Shown: positions 1 through 13,343 of the stretch, in pieces | Layout of the letters: the number at the start of each line of letters is the position of its first letter | Position numbering within the stretch: position 1 is the first letter of the stretch | Assembly: GCF_001949145.1 (NCBI RefSeq) | Contig: NW_019091375.1 | Span: forward strand, 944,073 to 1,008,072 | DNA length: 64,000 nt | Source: Acanthaster planci | Taxonomy: Eukaryota; Echinodermata; Asteroidea; Valvatida; Acanthasteridae | Direction: 5' to 3' | Translations under genes and position numbers: made by a program | Notes under the pieces: model-generated | What the model was told of the DNA's origin: nothing | What the model saw: the letters and a program-made list of their open reading frames with translations, nothing else | The model's database searches: none

Positions 1-1750
1 GAGGAGTCGTGGGTCGAGGATTTTTCTAGAACAACCCCGGGAAGGGGTCCCACAAAAATGGATATTTAAAAAAAATGGAGGGGTTGGTGCCACTACGGGC
101 TGTGTTTAAAATGTTGTGGCGCAGCTCTCATCAGTTTTTTAATTCAACTTTAATTCACACATTTTGCGTGCAATGCAAATTATAGTGTACAGGCCTACAC
201 CAATCATATTCCACTTTAAATCCTTAATTATTTTACCCACATCTAACTGATCATGAATGTTGGGAAATCGTCACCGCCACGAAGTTTCGGTAATGTAGCT
301 TTTGAGGAAGAACAGGTTTTCGAGATAATCGCCATAGAAGTTTCTCGTAGGTTAGGGGACAACCACTGAAGTACTTAAATGTCTTTAAGAAGAACTGAAG
401 GCTCTGAAACCCGAGAAATGATACGGCCTCTTCAAACGAGCAGCTCCAGCAACCGTGTAAAAATCGAAACATAACGCGTCGCAGGGTTAACCTCGGTAGA
501 GGGAGTGGCCTTTCCTGGCGAGTCCATTGGAGCTAATTAAAAACAGTACTTATACACGGCAAAAACCTACGAGGTATAGCAACAGTGTCTTTAATATGCA
601 GAATTCAAATTGTCATGTTCACGTGAATTTAAATAATTCAGTGTACGAATATTTTATTCAAATTAAACTGGCAAACGGATTATTGTTGTCACGGCTTTTG
701 TCTAATCTATATCCAAACATTCCACTCATTTCCAGACTGGACAGTTTTAGGATCTTTTGATTTCTATTGAGCACCACAATGCCTCCTTTATATTAGCTTA
801 AACTCGTTGTAATTCCCCTTTTCAGTTTCTTTGAGTACAGTCGTCACTGGCACACACGACATACATTATAACCACTGAAAAAATGGATAGTGCGTTTTAA
901 CAAATGAATGATTCACCAGTACTTTCTGGAACACGTATTAAAAATGCATTGTTAGAAAAGCGTTGCTGCAGGTAGCAGGCAGTCGTGCCCGCTTATATCT
1001 TATCACCTAAAATATGTAATATAAATGAGAGCAGCTCATTTTATTTTAATTTTGCAGGAGAGGAAAGACTGAATATTAATGTAAAACAAATAAAAGACGG
1101 CCTTCCTCGATATGAAGCTTTTAGGAGATTGAAATGAATTTCAAGAATTCCTTGTTTATCAGTTTGGCGCTTCACTGAGTTTGGTGCTTTTGATGAAATT
1201 GTTCTGCTTCAATATACAATTGTACATAACCCACATAACATAACCCACATTTCTTTTCACAGCTTCACAAAACCAACAGTTTCAACACCACGAGTACTGA
1301 AAAAGGCTACATGTGTCCCCATTTCTTTTATGGGGGGGGGGGCAAAGCTTTCTCAAACTAACAATGAGTCAATTTTGGAAGAGATACAATCGCAAGGATT
1401 TTTTATTTTCCTCCCCCATCTTCCTGTCTTCATTTATTGATCAGTCGCCTTTGGGGAAGGGAGCAAACGCCGTCCCTGCTTTATGATGCCCATATCTCTA
1501 TGCGCGACAGTCTCCTGGATTGCATTAGCGGTAGCCAAACTTATGGCATTCTTTTGTTCTGTTTTGTTTTGGAAATTGCGAAAAACCTTTCTGTTCGTCA
1601 GGATTTTGAGGGGGGGTCTTCTTTTTGGGCCACGAGCCCATAGACTTTGCACTTTTTCTGCACACGTTTTTTCTGTGCCGTACTTTTGCCATTAATCTTT
1701 GTCGCACAGCATTCAAAGTTGGCATAGGCATAGTCATCATTGCATAGATG
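1..1750. other. No gene recognised, AT-rich intergenic
   Basis: I see no exon-like block with a recognisable domain here. Overlapping open frames on both strands around 1434-1740 have no family resemblance and no convincing splice sites, so I treat them as chance. A short G run lies near 1333-1342. Confidence 0.5.
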
Positions 1751-1754
1751 TATG

Positions 1755-2690
1755 CAGAAGAGTGACGTCATGATGACGTCATAGGGTGATTTATTATTGA
1801 TTTTGCCTATTTATTTTAGCCGATTGACTTTGTATACGTTTTCAAGGCACAATTAATTTTGGGTTACTTTGCGATCCTCAATCGTCATTAAAGTTACTGC
1901 CGGCGAAGAAAATGATTCAAAATCATTGCCTAATTTATGACGTCATGATTACGTCATCGCCTTATTTTATATTGATTTTTGAATATTTTATTTTCCCCAT
2001 ATGTTTTGTACACGTTTTTCTAATTATCACAAATGAGCAGGTAGTCCTTTACTTCGGCTCAAGATTACTACAAAAACGAAAGAGAAATCGGGTACTTTAC
2101 GCTCTGTTATTTGATTTGAAATATGCCTAAGAGTCTGAATATGAAGTAATATTTCATAAAAATTGTTCAGTTTAAGCGCAAATCACGTGACATGAGCTTA
2201 GAGGAGCAGTGTTTCTACAAACGAGTTTACAGTCCATTGACTTTGTACACGTTTTTGAGCCACAATTTTGGTAACTTTTCGACGTTTGATCGTTCACAAA
2301 GTGACAGCCAACAAAGACTCTGATGAAAGATTTATTGAAAATGAATGATGTAATGACGACGTAATCACCTTATTCTATATAGGTTTGAATATTTTATTTT
2401 TCCCATAGGTTTTGTACACGTTTTTCTACTTGGCATGAAATCTGTAAACTTCAGAGCCTTATTTCTCCAAAAGGACATGATAACTGGAAAGGGAACGTCA
2501 TCAGGAGACAAGTCACGTGACAATAAGCGTGCACTCTTTTAGGCCCTATACCTCCTGATATAGGGCCGATCGGATTCAGAGAAATATCGACCTGATATAA
2601 TGATGACGTGATCAGGAGACAAGTAACGTGACATTAAAGGTGCACACTTTAAGGCCCTAGATCTCCTGAAATACATGCTATATCTGGTTG
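1755..2690. repeat. Diverged tandem repeat block with TGACGTCA palindromes
   Basis: Two related units lie in tandem. Each contains a 'gattgactttgta.acgttt' segment (about 1818 and 2236) followed by a 'gaatattttatttt.ccca' segment ending in 'ttttgtacacgtttttcta' (about 1981-2021 and 2386-2428). Downstream, a second unit is duplicated: 'tcaggagacaagt.acgtga' occurs near 2500 and 2611, each followed by a 'ttaggccct' or 'ttaaggccct' stretch and a 'cctcctgata' or 'tctcctgaaa' stretch. TGACGTCA or near-matches occur at about 1761, 1772 and 1939. I do not recognise the family, and no coding potential is apparent. Confidence 0.55.
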
Positions 2691-2929
2691 AAACCTTGTA
2701 AATAACTTGAAAGAGAAGTGTTGTATACGAAAATGACTTGATGTGAAGATGCCTGAGTTGTTCAAATGTACATCAGAATGCGAAAAAGCCCTCTGTTCTG
2801 TTGTCAAACAGACAGATAAGCCCTCGTTTTTTTTATATCGCGGTTGAGTAGACCAATCCAGGGCAAATAGGACGACGGTTGATTTTTCCTTCTACGTTTC
2901 CTGAAGACACTTGGAAAATAGTGATCCTG

Positions 2930-3260
2930 TTCCGAGAACAGCGTTCTTGGGCCAAATTCCCGCCGTTTGGGTGTGAGAACTAGAAATAATGTGTGGAGAA
3001 CAAACCACTGGGACTTGACCTTTGAGTACGTATGCGCCACGAGTGTGACCAAGAGATGGCGCAATTTTCCTACCAACGAAGTCTCCTTCACTTCGCTTGG
3101 TCACGAATAATTTCGAAATGCGTGCGTTGCGGTGGCATTGCTACTAACATTATACTAGGACACTCCCACCAACATGACTCTTTTCAACCGATGAGAGGGT
3201 GCTCAAGGTGGATTCTGTTGCGTCGTTTCTGTGGTTGTGTTGATCGTGGAGTGTCGTACT
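2930..3260. repeat. Dispersed repeat, copy 1 of 3
   Basis: This contains the core 'gaccaagagatggcgcaatt' (about 3047) followed by an 'acgaagtctcc' stretch and a 'gaaatgcgtgcgttgcg' stretch. The same order of motifs recurs at about 18230-18420 and, in part, at 59005-59060. The family is unidentified. No terminal repeats could be defined. Confidence 0.45.
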
Positions 3261-3261
3261 G

Positions 3262-4414
3262 ATTCGAATGCTTAAAAAACTACCAAAATAGGTATTTTGT
3301 GACAACATTATGTAACAAAAAATCCCCTAAATGGTTCTTTGATGTCTAATCGTAGAATTAGTACCAAACAGGGGTTAATTAGCCAAAATTAATTAGCAAA
3401 GGTTAACGTTACTTCTTGAAAACAAAAATTACCTTTTTTGTACATGAACGTCCTTTTGTCCAACGCATAATAATAACAGGGAAGGTGATTGTGTCTTTAC
3501 GCATGCTCAGCTGTGGATGTAACAAAGCTTACGTCACTTCGTAAAAACCCCAATCCCGGTTGATCTACGTTTCAGCCGTTTCCTTGCAATACGTTTTGTA
3601 CATGTTCAAAGGACGTTAAACATTATGTCTCTTCGTGAAAACGCAAAAAAATGCTGTTTTCAAGATGTTTGACCTTGGTAACATTAATGTAACTATGACA
3701 TTAATAATCTTTTGCTTGTGGGAGCGCGTAAAATTTGTCAAACACAATATTGTAAAAGAGAATATTGCAGAAGAGAGTTGTGACACGTGGCTACATGATG
3801 CCATTGTGGCAAATAATTAGCAAATATCAGGGTTTTATATGGGTTGTATTCCACTGGTTGATATGTTTCAAAAGACTAAACTACTTGGTTAAGTTCAGTT
3901 ATAAATAATTGAACATTTTACCCGTTAATTACATATTACAGAAATTAAATCAAATGCTTGACCAGCCATGCCTTAATTAGTTAACTCCGCACAGGAAATT
4001 ATCCGCATCATTTGAAAACTAGACTGAGATTAGAAAACTAGATTACAAGACTACGAGTGTGCCTTTGATTTAGATATAAAATGAATACTTAGTATACTTA
4101 ATTTGGTGCCACTCTGAGGAAATTGTGCGCTTATTTTTTTCAAAAGTGAATTAAAACAAGTATTTTGCACTATAACACGAATGCCTCTTTTACTAACTCA
4201 TACGCACATTTTAAATAGAAACATTTACAACCCTGCCAAAAATTGTTCATTCAAACACACAGCTTGTTCTTATTTATACCAATTTAATCACCTTCTTTAG
4301 AGCATGTTCAGAGTTTTGCCATAACGACCACAGTCATCTTGATGTTTATTTTCCGGTTAGTAATATTCAACTGCAAAAATATCATACAATCCTGCAAGCA
4401 GCGAAACGAGTGAA
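3262..4414. other. Intergenic, nothing recognised
   Basis: AT-rich sequence downstream of the discoidin-domain gene, which is on the minus strand and ends at 4415. A short open frame on each strand overlaps at 3616-3820 without any domain similarity. I see no gene or repeat that I can support. Confidence 0.4.
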
Positions 4415-7003
4415 TTAATCAAGGCGACATCCAAGCAACTCAAATCGCAGTCCAACGTTGTGATGCCATTCAGTTGGCTCAATGCGCACTGTCGTGGCCA
4501 ACACACTTGCTTTGAACGTGTTAGTGACCGGGGTGTTGCCGTCAGAGTTACCGGTGAACACCTGAAATAAAAGTGAATAACATTATTATTACAATAGGAT
4601 ATTGTAATCTTATAATACAGGGAGAAACGTTTCTCAAACCATTCACTGACAAACTGCACAGGCTCTTGTTATTCCAACTTTTAAATCTTTATTTTTTAAA
4701 GTCTATTGCCTGATAAAAGTTTGAAGTTCTATACACGGTTCAACATTGCACGACAGCTTTAATTTTCGATCCCCCCACCAAAAAACAAACAACGTAACGC
4801 TAAAACACGTATAATACAATTACTTTTAATTCTCTAGTTTTTGACACCAGGAACCAGGATATAGGCCTAACTAACGGAAAGGAAACACACAAGAAGTAGG
4901 AATGACAGATTGCAAAGGATTGATCAATTTCCGGCAAAATTAAGTTGATGTCTTTCTACCTTGGCCTCGCCGTTTCCATCTGTCACATGTACACGGTCAG
5001 ATGAGTGTTGCCTCTGATACGACACGAGGTATCTCTTGACATACCGCATGCCCCCTGGGCCTCCTTGCGTGATGACGCCAGACACCAGTGTACTCACAGC
5101 GAGGTCAACCTCGATCCAGGAGCGTTCGTTGCTACGTACACAGAGGGCAATTGGATGAAGAACAATAAAATATCAGCAATCCAAATTCGACAGAAGTAAA
5201 GACAAGCTTTTGAATGGATGTAGCTTAAATCTGATTTGCGTGTGTGTAGGCCTATATATTAAGCTTTTCAATGTGATTAAAATAGACCTCTGCTGTTAAC
5301 GGGTCAAGTCCCATCCCTGTTCGTCTGTCTACTCTCAGCAGGTGTCGGGCTCATCGACGTTACCATCATCCCTCGCATTTTGTCAACTACATTGTAAAAT
5401 CTAAGACCATGGAATTGTCTAGAGGGTCGCGCATAAATTGCGTTTCTGTATTACCTATTCTCATGTACTTAGTAATGTTTCCCTTGGTTGTAGGATGTAT
5501 ATATTGGGATGCGAGTGGGGCCCGTAGGGGTGTGTCGTCCCCCTTTGATACTACCTCAAAGGTGTCCATCGCCAGTTACTGTTAAGGCGTGCATCTGAGG
5601 AGCCTGAAGGGCCCTTGTAACTGGACGCTGAGATCCGTTCATCGGGGATAGTCCCGTCCTCCATCCCTAACGGTCTCGGGGTTGAACACCCGACGGTCGT
5701 GGTTTCTGGCTCAGTAGGTCCTGCCTCTACGCTCAAACGAGGAAACAAGTGAAATAATTACCGTTCATGACGATTCATTTCGAAATTTGCCTTGATCACT
5801 CCAAAACGCTACGGCTGGTTCATGCTTCAGGCAAATGAGGAAACATGGCAAAATGTAGGGGGGAAAGTATTTTTTTCTAAGTTTCCAAATTAGTACAACA
5901 CTCATTTTAATGTTCAGATCTGACACAGTTACTTGCACGACAGTTGCTGTGAGTTATATGACCACCCAAACAGTGACATATTGATAACACGCACAAATTA
6001 CAGCCAGACACATGATAAAGTTTAAAAACAAAATCGGGCGTGGCACAGTCGAGATTTTGTTGGGTGGGGGCCCCCTCTTGGCTATAAGATGGGCCAAAAT
6101 AATCCGGCTATTCTAGGGTTAATGCCCATATAATGGATTTGCCCATATACTGCAGGCACACGTTGGCCCGAGCCTAATCCTATTTTTTTTACTCAACTGG
6201 GATTCTGCCCATGGGATAGCCCATGTTCTGCCCATACACAGCTGGTCCATCTGGGCCCCAGAAAACCCCATATATTACGTATATTGACCATATTTTGCCT
6301 AGGTATCATATGCCCATGTAAGCCTGAGCCCCATAAATGATGTGGATGTGGGGCCCGTATGATATTATCCATGCTGTCCCATTGGGGTCTCATATTGATC
6401 AACCACGATCAACAGAATCTATGTTAGTAAATCAATTGAAATTCAGGTCTAAACGTGTCCATACAAATGACTGTTCAAGGACACACTTTTTAGTCAAATT
6501 CAAATTTTCAAAATTGCTGATTCGTTTCGGGCTGGGTTTCCTTATTGGCGGCACTTCCCTTTTACGTGTTTCAATATGCCTATGTTGTAATTTGCGTATT
6601 GATTGCGTTGCTCTCTGCGTTTCTTACGTTGATATTGAAACCAGACTTTACGTTTGAGGTAACGTGAATTTGTTCAAATTGACGCAATCAATACTGGACC
6701 GATCGCATGGGACATTTTCATAACTGCCACTAAGTCTCCCTTCGCTTTGAATTGGAGAAGGTGCTACCTGTACGACTGCACTTGAAGTAATCTTGGATTT
6801 CGAGAGGGTCCTCGCTCAGAAATAGCTCGTCCAGGTAGAGGGGCGCCCCCTGGCGGTAAGACGAAGCAGGCGTGTATATCCCTCCAAGACGTACAGCAGT
6901 GCATTGGCAGGGGTCTTTAAAAGGGAGGAACCAGCGGGCCGGGGCACCAGACTGCCGTTTAAACTCCGTTCCAATGAAGCAGACCCGATGGCATGATACC
7001 AGG
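4415..7003 (-). CDS. Discoidin (F5/8 type C) domain protein, 3' end of gene
   Basis: Minus-strand exons in coding order: 7003..6768 (putative), 5726..5555, 5131..4960 and 4561..4415 with the stop. Junction phases chain correctly (1, 2, 0). The last three exons (172, 172, 147 nt) encode one complete F5/8C domain: an opening Cys followed by PLGMEDGTIPD and ISASSY, then SSDARLNS, WIEVDL, VSGVITQG, VKRYLVSY, FTGNSDGNTPV, RIEPTEWH and the closing LRFELLGC. The stop falls four codons after the final Cys, so the domain is C-terminal. Such domains are extracellular and bind lipids or carbohydrates on cell surfaces or matrix. The 7003..6768 exon encodes a Cys-containing stretch (PCQC, YLDELFLSEDPLEI) that I do not recognise. 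Its donor phase fits the next exon, which is why I join it. The start codon and signal peptide are not found; they must lie further upstream or have been missed. Confidence 0.75.
5760..6730. repeat. Intron with degenerate GCCCATA-type short repeats
   Basis: Between two exons of the discoidin gene, the stretch 6120-6400 is littered with variants of 'gcccata', 'tgggc' and 'gccccat' at irregular spacing. It looks like a degenerate low-complexity repeat. The rest of the intron shows nothing I recognise. Confidence 0.35.
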
Positions 7004-9150
7004 ACTATACCGGAATAAATCACAAAGCTTTAAAAACGAGTGTCTGGCAATGTAGGGCTTTGGCGGGAACAGTGGGCGTGGTTTCATGAAATCATTAAAA
7101 GGTTGATGTGGTGAATGATGTATTTGGCAAGTATATTTGTAAAATACACACTGTAAAAAGTGCCTAGAAGCACCCTCTTTCCGTAGTCTCCGTGAGGTCA
7201 CAATCTGCTTCTGCTAATCTTTCTCTATACGCATTGTCTAAAATAAAAGTGCCCGTGCTAAGCACGGGTCTTTGTCCTTGTAATGAGCTGTCGAGTTATG
7301 GCCACAAACAATTTCTTTGTTATTATTCTTGTTTACCTTCAGCAATTTGGCAATCGCTCGTTTTCTTTCTAGTCCTCGGAAAATAAGCTTTTTTTGGTTC
7401 TCAGTTCGTCGTTCATTGTAATCGAAAAAAAAACAATGGTTTTGCAAGACAAAGAAGGAATGGACTGTATATAAAATCGTTTATCATATGACAATCTCCC
7501 ACTGAGCTTACAACTGGTGCAATGGTACCAAAGTATGTCCAATGTTAGCAATATTGGTCAGATTACTGCGGGACAATACTGCTAGCACCTTAAGCAAGAA
7601 AAATACATTGCGATGAGTAAATTATTTTCTTGAGCACGTAATTTGGAAAATGTGGAGGAAAAGACATTTCGTTCAATGTCAAATTATCAACGATGAACAT
7701 TTAAGTTGACCCAAGACATTTTCAAAGAACATTATGGCCCCACGATTTGGTAAATGAGGCTTATCATTTTGAAGATTTCTACATTGGAATGTATATACAT
7801 CACTGGAATGCATGAAAATATTGGATAGCATACCACGGGAAACAATCAATTTAAATTGAATTGACGGAAATATGGAAATATATATAATCAATACCAAGAT
7901 TACAAATTATTTTTCGTAAGACCAAATGAAGTTCATGTTAAGTTCGAAAGGTCCACGACAGACTTTGGTCAAAGAAACTTTCTGTCGTCAGAAGAATTTA
8001 AGAGTTGAGAAAAGTAGAGGCCCAGATCCGGAGGGGGAGTTGGAAGTCAATCACCCCCTGATCATTGCAATATTTTGTAGGGCCTATAAGGTTGAAAGGT
8101 CCCCTGAAAGCATCCACCCTTGTCGGGCTCTTATTTATTAATTAATTAATTTATTATTATTTTGTTCGTATAAGGAGGACAGAGAGTTACTACAATATCT
8201 TTCTTTGTTCTTACCTAATATCAAATCCTTTCTTTCGATTATTGCCATTGCTTTTGTGCCAATTTGTGCCGGGTATTAGCCTACCCAGGATGTGCCGTAA
8301 GTTGATTTCTAATTGACCGAGAAAATATAATTAACTGAAGAAAGAAATGAACCCACCAACTCATGAACAAGGTGTACTAGGTCGATTGAGAATCATGTAA
8401 GATTTAATGAAAATACTTTTTTTGTGGGGGAAACATTAAGCCCTTTGATGTCTTTTAAAACGCCTTGGAACATTGGAAAGGCCAAACAGAATCAGGAGAC
8501 TGAAACTGGACGGGATTCTGTAATGTTTGGACCGACTGACAAACAGGATTCTGAAATGGATCAGAGAGGGCAATATTACTGAATTAAAAGATCCGCACCT
8601 TGCTACACAATTTTACTCCGGTAAACAGCGCAAAATCAGCGGAAGTTGCTTTCTCTAAAACAAACCCTTCAAGCTCCGAAAATTGCATAATACTTTAACA
8701 ATCGTTGCCTTTTCTGAATCAAGCATCGAGTAGAACTAGAAAGACAAACGTTAAGGCCAAAACAGTTGATGGCTTAGGATTGGATTGCTCTTCTAGTAAA
8801 GATCAATCGTACAACTTGTATTGGAGAGAACAATGGACTGCGTTACGTAACAAACATACCTCAGCAAACGCATCATCAATCAAAGCATGAAGCTTTCATA
8901 AAAATTCCTAAATGTTAAGTCAATGCCAAAACAACAATTTCTGACATGTACATTGGGAGAAAATATGACTACTGGGTTGGAGTTTTTGGAGGGGCATCAC
9001 CCTCTGTATTTGAAACTGAACGCAATGAAAGTGACGGAGAGAACAAAATGATTACCTTTATAATAACACGCAAATAACATAAATCCACACATTTCAAAAC
9101 CAGTTTATTTGGTTAAAAGACATACATGTACATTACAATGACCGTTAATT
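7004..9150. other. No gene recognised
   Basis: Upstream of the putative discoidin-gene exon. It may contain that gene's 5' exons, but no signal peptide or recognisable domain was found in the short open frames. No repeat with clear ends was seen. Confidence 0.4.
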
Positions 9151-9153
9151 AGT

Positions 9154-9876
9154 GGTTCGTATGAATAAAACTATCAAATACTATGAAGTTCAAGCAAACA
9201 GAAAAAGCATTTACTGAGAAGTAAAACCATTAAGAATAAGCAAATGCTTGAATTTGTATGAATAAAATGTTTCTTTGACTATTCAGCATCTACTAGTATA
9301 AATATTACCAAATGATTTATGATTGTGGGTGACTTCACAGCTGAACGGTTTTGCACAATACGGCTTCCATTGTGTGCACGTACAGAAACTACCTATGCAG
9401 TACGGTGGTGTATCTTGAGACCTCATCAGCATGGCAGATACGCACGATGGCAGTAATTTTGATCGCAAAAACATTGATGAAGAAAATTGCTCTCCCAATC
9501 ACAAAAAACCGCCGGCATCTGGTTTCTTGAGATTCCCTCCTAAAGGCATACAGCTTTTCCTTTCGAATGACATTCATGAACGCTGCCATTTTGAACATTA
9601 GTAAATGCTCCTCGTTTTCAAGCTCGCCCTGACCAGTCTTGAAAAATGTTTAGTAAATACCCCAATTCTGTGGAACGTACTCGTTTTTATTCATACAAAA
9701 TGAAGCAACTGCTTAATGTCAAGCACAAACTTAATTAAAGAGTAAAAAGTAAATACTTTCACTTTTTAGCAATTGTGAAGTAAAAGCATTTGCTTCGTTA
9801 TCTTTCATACAAACACGTCGAGTAAATGCTTCAAAAATAGTAGGAAGCAAATGCTACTATTTATTTATACGACCTA
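9154..9876. mobile_element. Inverted-repeat element with GTATGAATAAA motifs
   Basis: The ends are imperfect inverted complements: 'tggttcgtatgaataaa' at about 9153 and 'tttatttatacgacc' ending at about 9873. Inside, both arms carry further inverted copies of 'gtatgaataaa' (about 9257 and the complement at 9688) and of 'aagcaaatgctt'-like motifs. The centre (9283-9598) has open frames on the minus strand without recognisable homology. It is best read as a non-autonomous foldback or MITE-like element. Target duplications were not resolved. Confidence 0.45.
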
Positions 9877-9898
9877 GTGCCTGGTTGTGTGGATGGAA

Positions 9899-10215
9899 TG
9901 GTGTACTATTTACCACACATATTTCTGCTTCTATCTAGCCTCTGCCAGGCGACGCAACTACACAACGCAAAAGCACGACGGCTCCCTTGCGTCGCGCCGT
10001 TGCCTTCTTGCCATTTACGTTTGTACACACTCGACGGGTCGCGTCGTGCGTCGCGTCGTGACGTCGCCTGCCGCGTCGTGTTGTCTTGGGTCCTTTTCTT
10101 GTTGCATTTTCTCTGCCTAAACGTCGTTCCTTTCGTCGCACGTCACGTCGCGTAGTTGCATCGCCTTGGAAGAGGCTAAAGAGAGGCAGGAATGTGTGTC
10201 TTAAAGAGTACACCA
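9899..10215. mobile_element. CpG-rich MITE, family 1 copy 1
   Basis: Terminal inverted repeats of about 65 bp begin TGGTGTACT and end AGTACACCA (317 bp overall). The arms run through 'tagcctctgccaggcgacgc' on the left and its diverged complement 'gcatcgccttggaagaggct' on the right. The interior is dense in CGTCG and CGTCGTG. A second copy, 159 bp long, is at 52370-52528. No transposase is present. Target-site duplication could not be settled because the flanks differ. Confidence 0.75.
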
Positions 10216-13200
10216 TATAGATGGCGACTTCAATAAAAAAATACAATCCTACCTATCAGTGTGGACAACACCCAAATCGAAGTTATGACTGCGCCGTCCA
10301 TTCTACGAGGAGACGTGTGCATGGAAATCTCTCTGCTTGATCAGATTAATTCAGTTTGCACAGCAACGACGCAAAGCGCTAAATGGGTGACGTCATCTTC
10401 AGCCACTAGGAAAAAGAGCCTCAGAGTGGAACTGGGGCAAGATTCTGTCTGATTGGCTCGAATGTCCAATTTCGGCGGGATTATTTAGGAGAAAACGGGG
10501 TAGCACGGCAGCCAACACGAGCAATGGTAAAATACAATTGAAGTATCGCATACTATGTGATGGAGGCCCATTACATATTACAGACAATCCAGAAAACAAG
10601 CTTCGGCGTAAATTTTTCATTGCAAACGCTTCCAGCACGAGTGACGTCTACCATTAGGTCTAGGCAAACAAGTATAGGCATGTTAACCTTTCGAAAAGGG
10701 CTCGCTGCAGCTTCCAATGTATAATTCGGTCCTCTGGCTCTGTACAGTCGGAACATTCACACTGCAAAGGCGTCTAGCCAAAAAGGTTCTGATGAAATGA
10801 AATTATACGAAGGAGCGACACGATCGATGCTTGGTTTGTAATAGCGGTGGAAGACTGGCATACGTATTCCGTAAAAATACCATTGTTTAAAGGCCAGCTC
10901 CAACGATGTTGATTTTGCTCATATTGAATCCTATTCAGAAGAACCAAGTCTAATAAAACTGGCACATATTAATATTTCCCTTGCAACACACGTTGTTGTG
11001 TTAACAAAATACAGTTTTTGTACCTATTTTTCCTGGAAGTCCAGTCTGCAGTTGTAAAAATGGACGTGTCGTCAGGACTCATCAGCATCTAATGAATATT
11101 GATTTCTGTGATGTATTACCGTGGAGAGGACATACCACAGTGCGCATACAATATATGCATCCATAGCACGCGCATAGCTGGGGACGACATCGCGAACATG
11201 AAGAATGCTCTCATTCTTCGGAAACTCGAAGAATTTCCATTCTGGTTCTTTTGCAGAATTTCTAGTACGTCCACCAAGATGCACGATTTGGGCATTATTG
11301 TAAGTCGTAAAGACAGGAACACAAACTCTCGACCGAAAAGAGATCATGCCGCACAGTAGAACCTGCACACAGATCGATCCCTGACACGTGGTGCACGCAC
11401 ATGTAGCTCCGTTTTCATGTACAGTATATATACGTTCGTTGAGCAACCAATCGTTCTACGGATACAGTTTCAGTGTTTTCTCCGGTATTACATCATACAA
11501 ATTTCGTTTCTCAACAGCGCCACCAGTGGTCAGATTGTGGAAATTTTTCATAAAACTCAAAGACAACGTTCAAAAGTATCCGCAAATTTTCAAAAAATAC
11601 AGACGCAATAAAGACATGATTTGGTAATAAATATGTGATTTATTTAACACTAAACGCAATATTTCCACAACTTTAAAAACAGTTGGAGATGGTCTTTAAG
11701 AATTATTAATCATCCTTTTCCCTTTGAATTCATTTTCCCATTTGAGTAGGTCAAGCTTCAAAATAGACCCAACCAATTTACTACTCCTTTGAGCATAAAC
11801 GACTTTCTGTTACAAGTAGACGAGATGTAGCCAGGGATTTGCGACATAGGAGTTGAGGCGCTGGTAGTTTGCTATCAGCCGCGAATCTCGGGACGGACAA
11901 ATATCACAGTAGGCCTATTTGTAAAACCCCACTTTCATTCGGAAAGATGGGTTCGTTAACAGGTTTTGGTTACTTGTATTGGTCTGTGTTGCATGTTTTT
12001 GCAATTAACAAATTGAAAACTACAAAGGGATCTCATAAAATATGGAATTCAAAACTGATGGGAAAAAGACATGGTGAAGAACAGCCACGACCGCTCTGGG
12101 CCTGTTAAATGCAGTGAAGGCTTATTGTAATACCTAGAACTCTCATGTTTTATCTTCTGGTGCACATTATTACCGTCATTAATAATTTCTCCTTATTATT
12201 AATGGAAGGACACAATGAAGTACAACCATTAACTGCCTCCTCCGTCGCTCGCCATCCACCGACAATTATTGCTTAGTTTCAAAGAATAAAAGAGAACTGC
12301 ATTCAACGAATCAATCATTAATAAAATGTATCAAGGCCTGCTTGAGTGGTGTTCCGAGAGAAACCCAGTCGTCAATTCACTTCAGTGCAGTCCTTTCGCT
12401 GTATTGCAAAAAAAAAAAGGACATCAACCTCTCATTGTAAAAGGTCTAGCTCTTCAAAGAAATCATTTGGCTTTCAAAGACTAAATACAAATGATCATTT
12501 GTTTGAAGGTATTGTCGGTTCTAACAGCTGAAGACAGCAAACACGATGCCCCTGTGCTTGACTTTCTTTATACCGCACTGTTGATGCAGATAGGTCTGTG
12601 CAGTCCATTTTGAAATACGGCAAAATTACTCCACAAGAAAAGTGGTGTGTCGGTTGGAATTTTTTTGAAGCAGGCTGTGCTATTACGAACTTCACAATTT
12701 ATTCAAGAGGTATTGATAGAAAGTAATTCGTTTTTCTTTATTGAGGATAAAGCAATTTTGTATAAGTGTTTTTTTTTTGGGGGGGGGGCGGAGCCAAAAG
12801 CCCAGCTAATGGTCATGTATCTTTGTGTGACTGCGTATTAGTTTTGTGCTATCAATGACAATCGCACAATGACTAGACTTTGAAGCCTTCTGGCTTAAAT
12901 TAATATTACCTTTTACTTTCATCGTTAGATTCTACATTTCATCAGGTTTTGCCGTCTTTTAAGTTTTGAAAAGAATCTTTACTAAAAGCAGAGCAAATAT
13001 AATGAAGAGCTTTGATCAAATTGGAAAGTCATGCTGCATTCCGAATAAAAGGGCTTATAAGTGGACTTCATCATATTTTATGAAGGAGATACTGGTGAGC
13101 GGAAATTACTTTCTTTTCATCAGAAAATGCATTTACCTTTTTGGCAGTAAATGGGTCCTGAGCCCTTTGTTCGTGCAGATTACACATTGCCTACTTATCA

Positions 13201-13343
13201 TAGAGGATTTCAAGGGTACCAGACATTAATGTAACATCACAGAACCGCTTCTTTGGCAATGCATTGTCAGCATAATAACTGATTTGCATCTGTCACCTGC
13301 ATGGTTAAGCCTGAAACTTGAGTGTTCTCTTATTTTCTTTTGT
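10216..13343. other. Intergenic, no gene recognised
   Basis: Several open frames up to 124 codons lie on both strands around 11072-11446. They overlap each other in antisense, have no known domain and have no flanking splice sites that extend them. A short G run lies at 12779-12788. I see nothing else that I can support. Confidence 0.4.

Noticed and set aside
11072-11446. 124-codon minus-strand open frame
   Set aside because: It overlaps open frames on the other strand, shows no known domain and has no splice context. Length alone is not persuasive.
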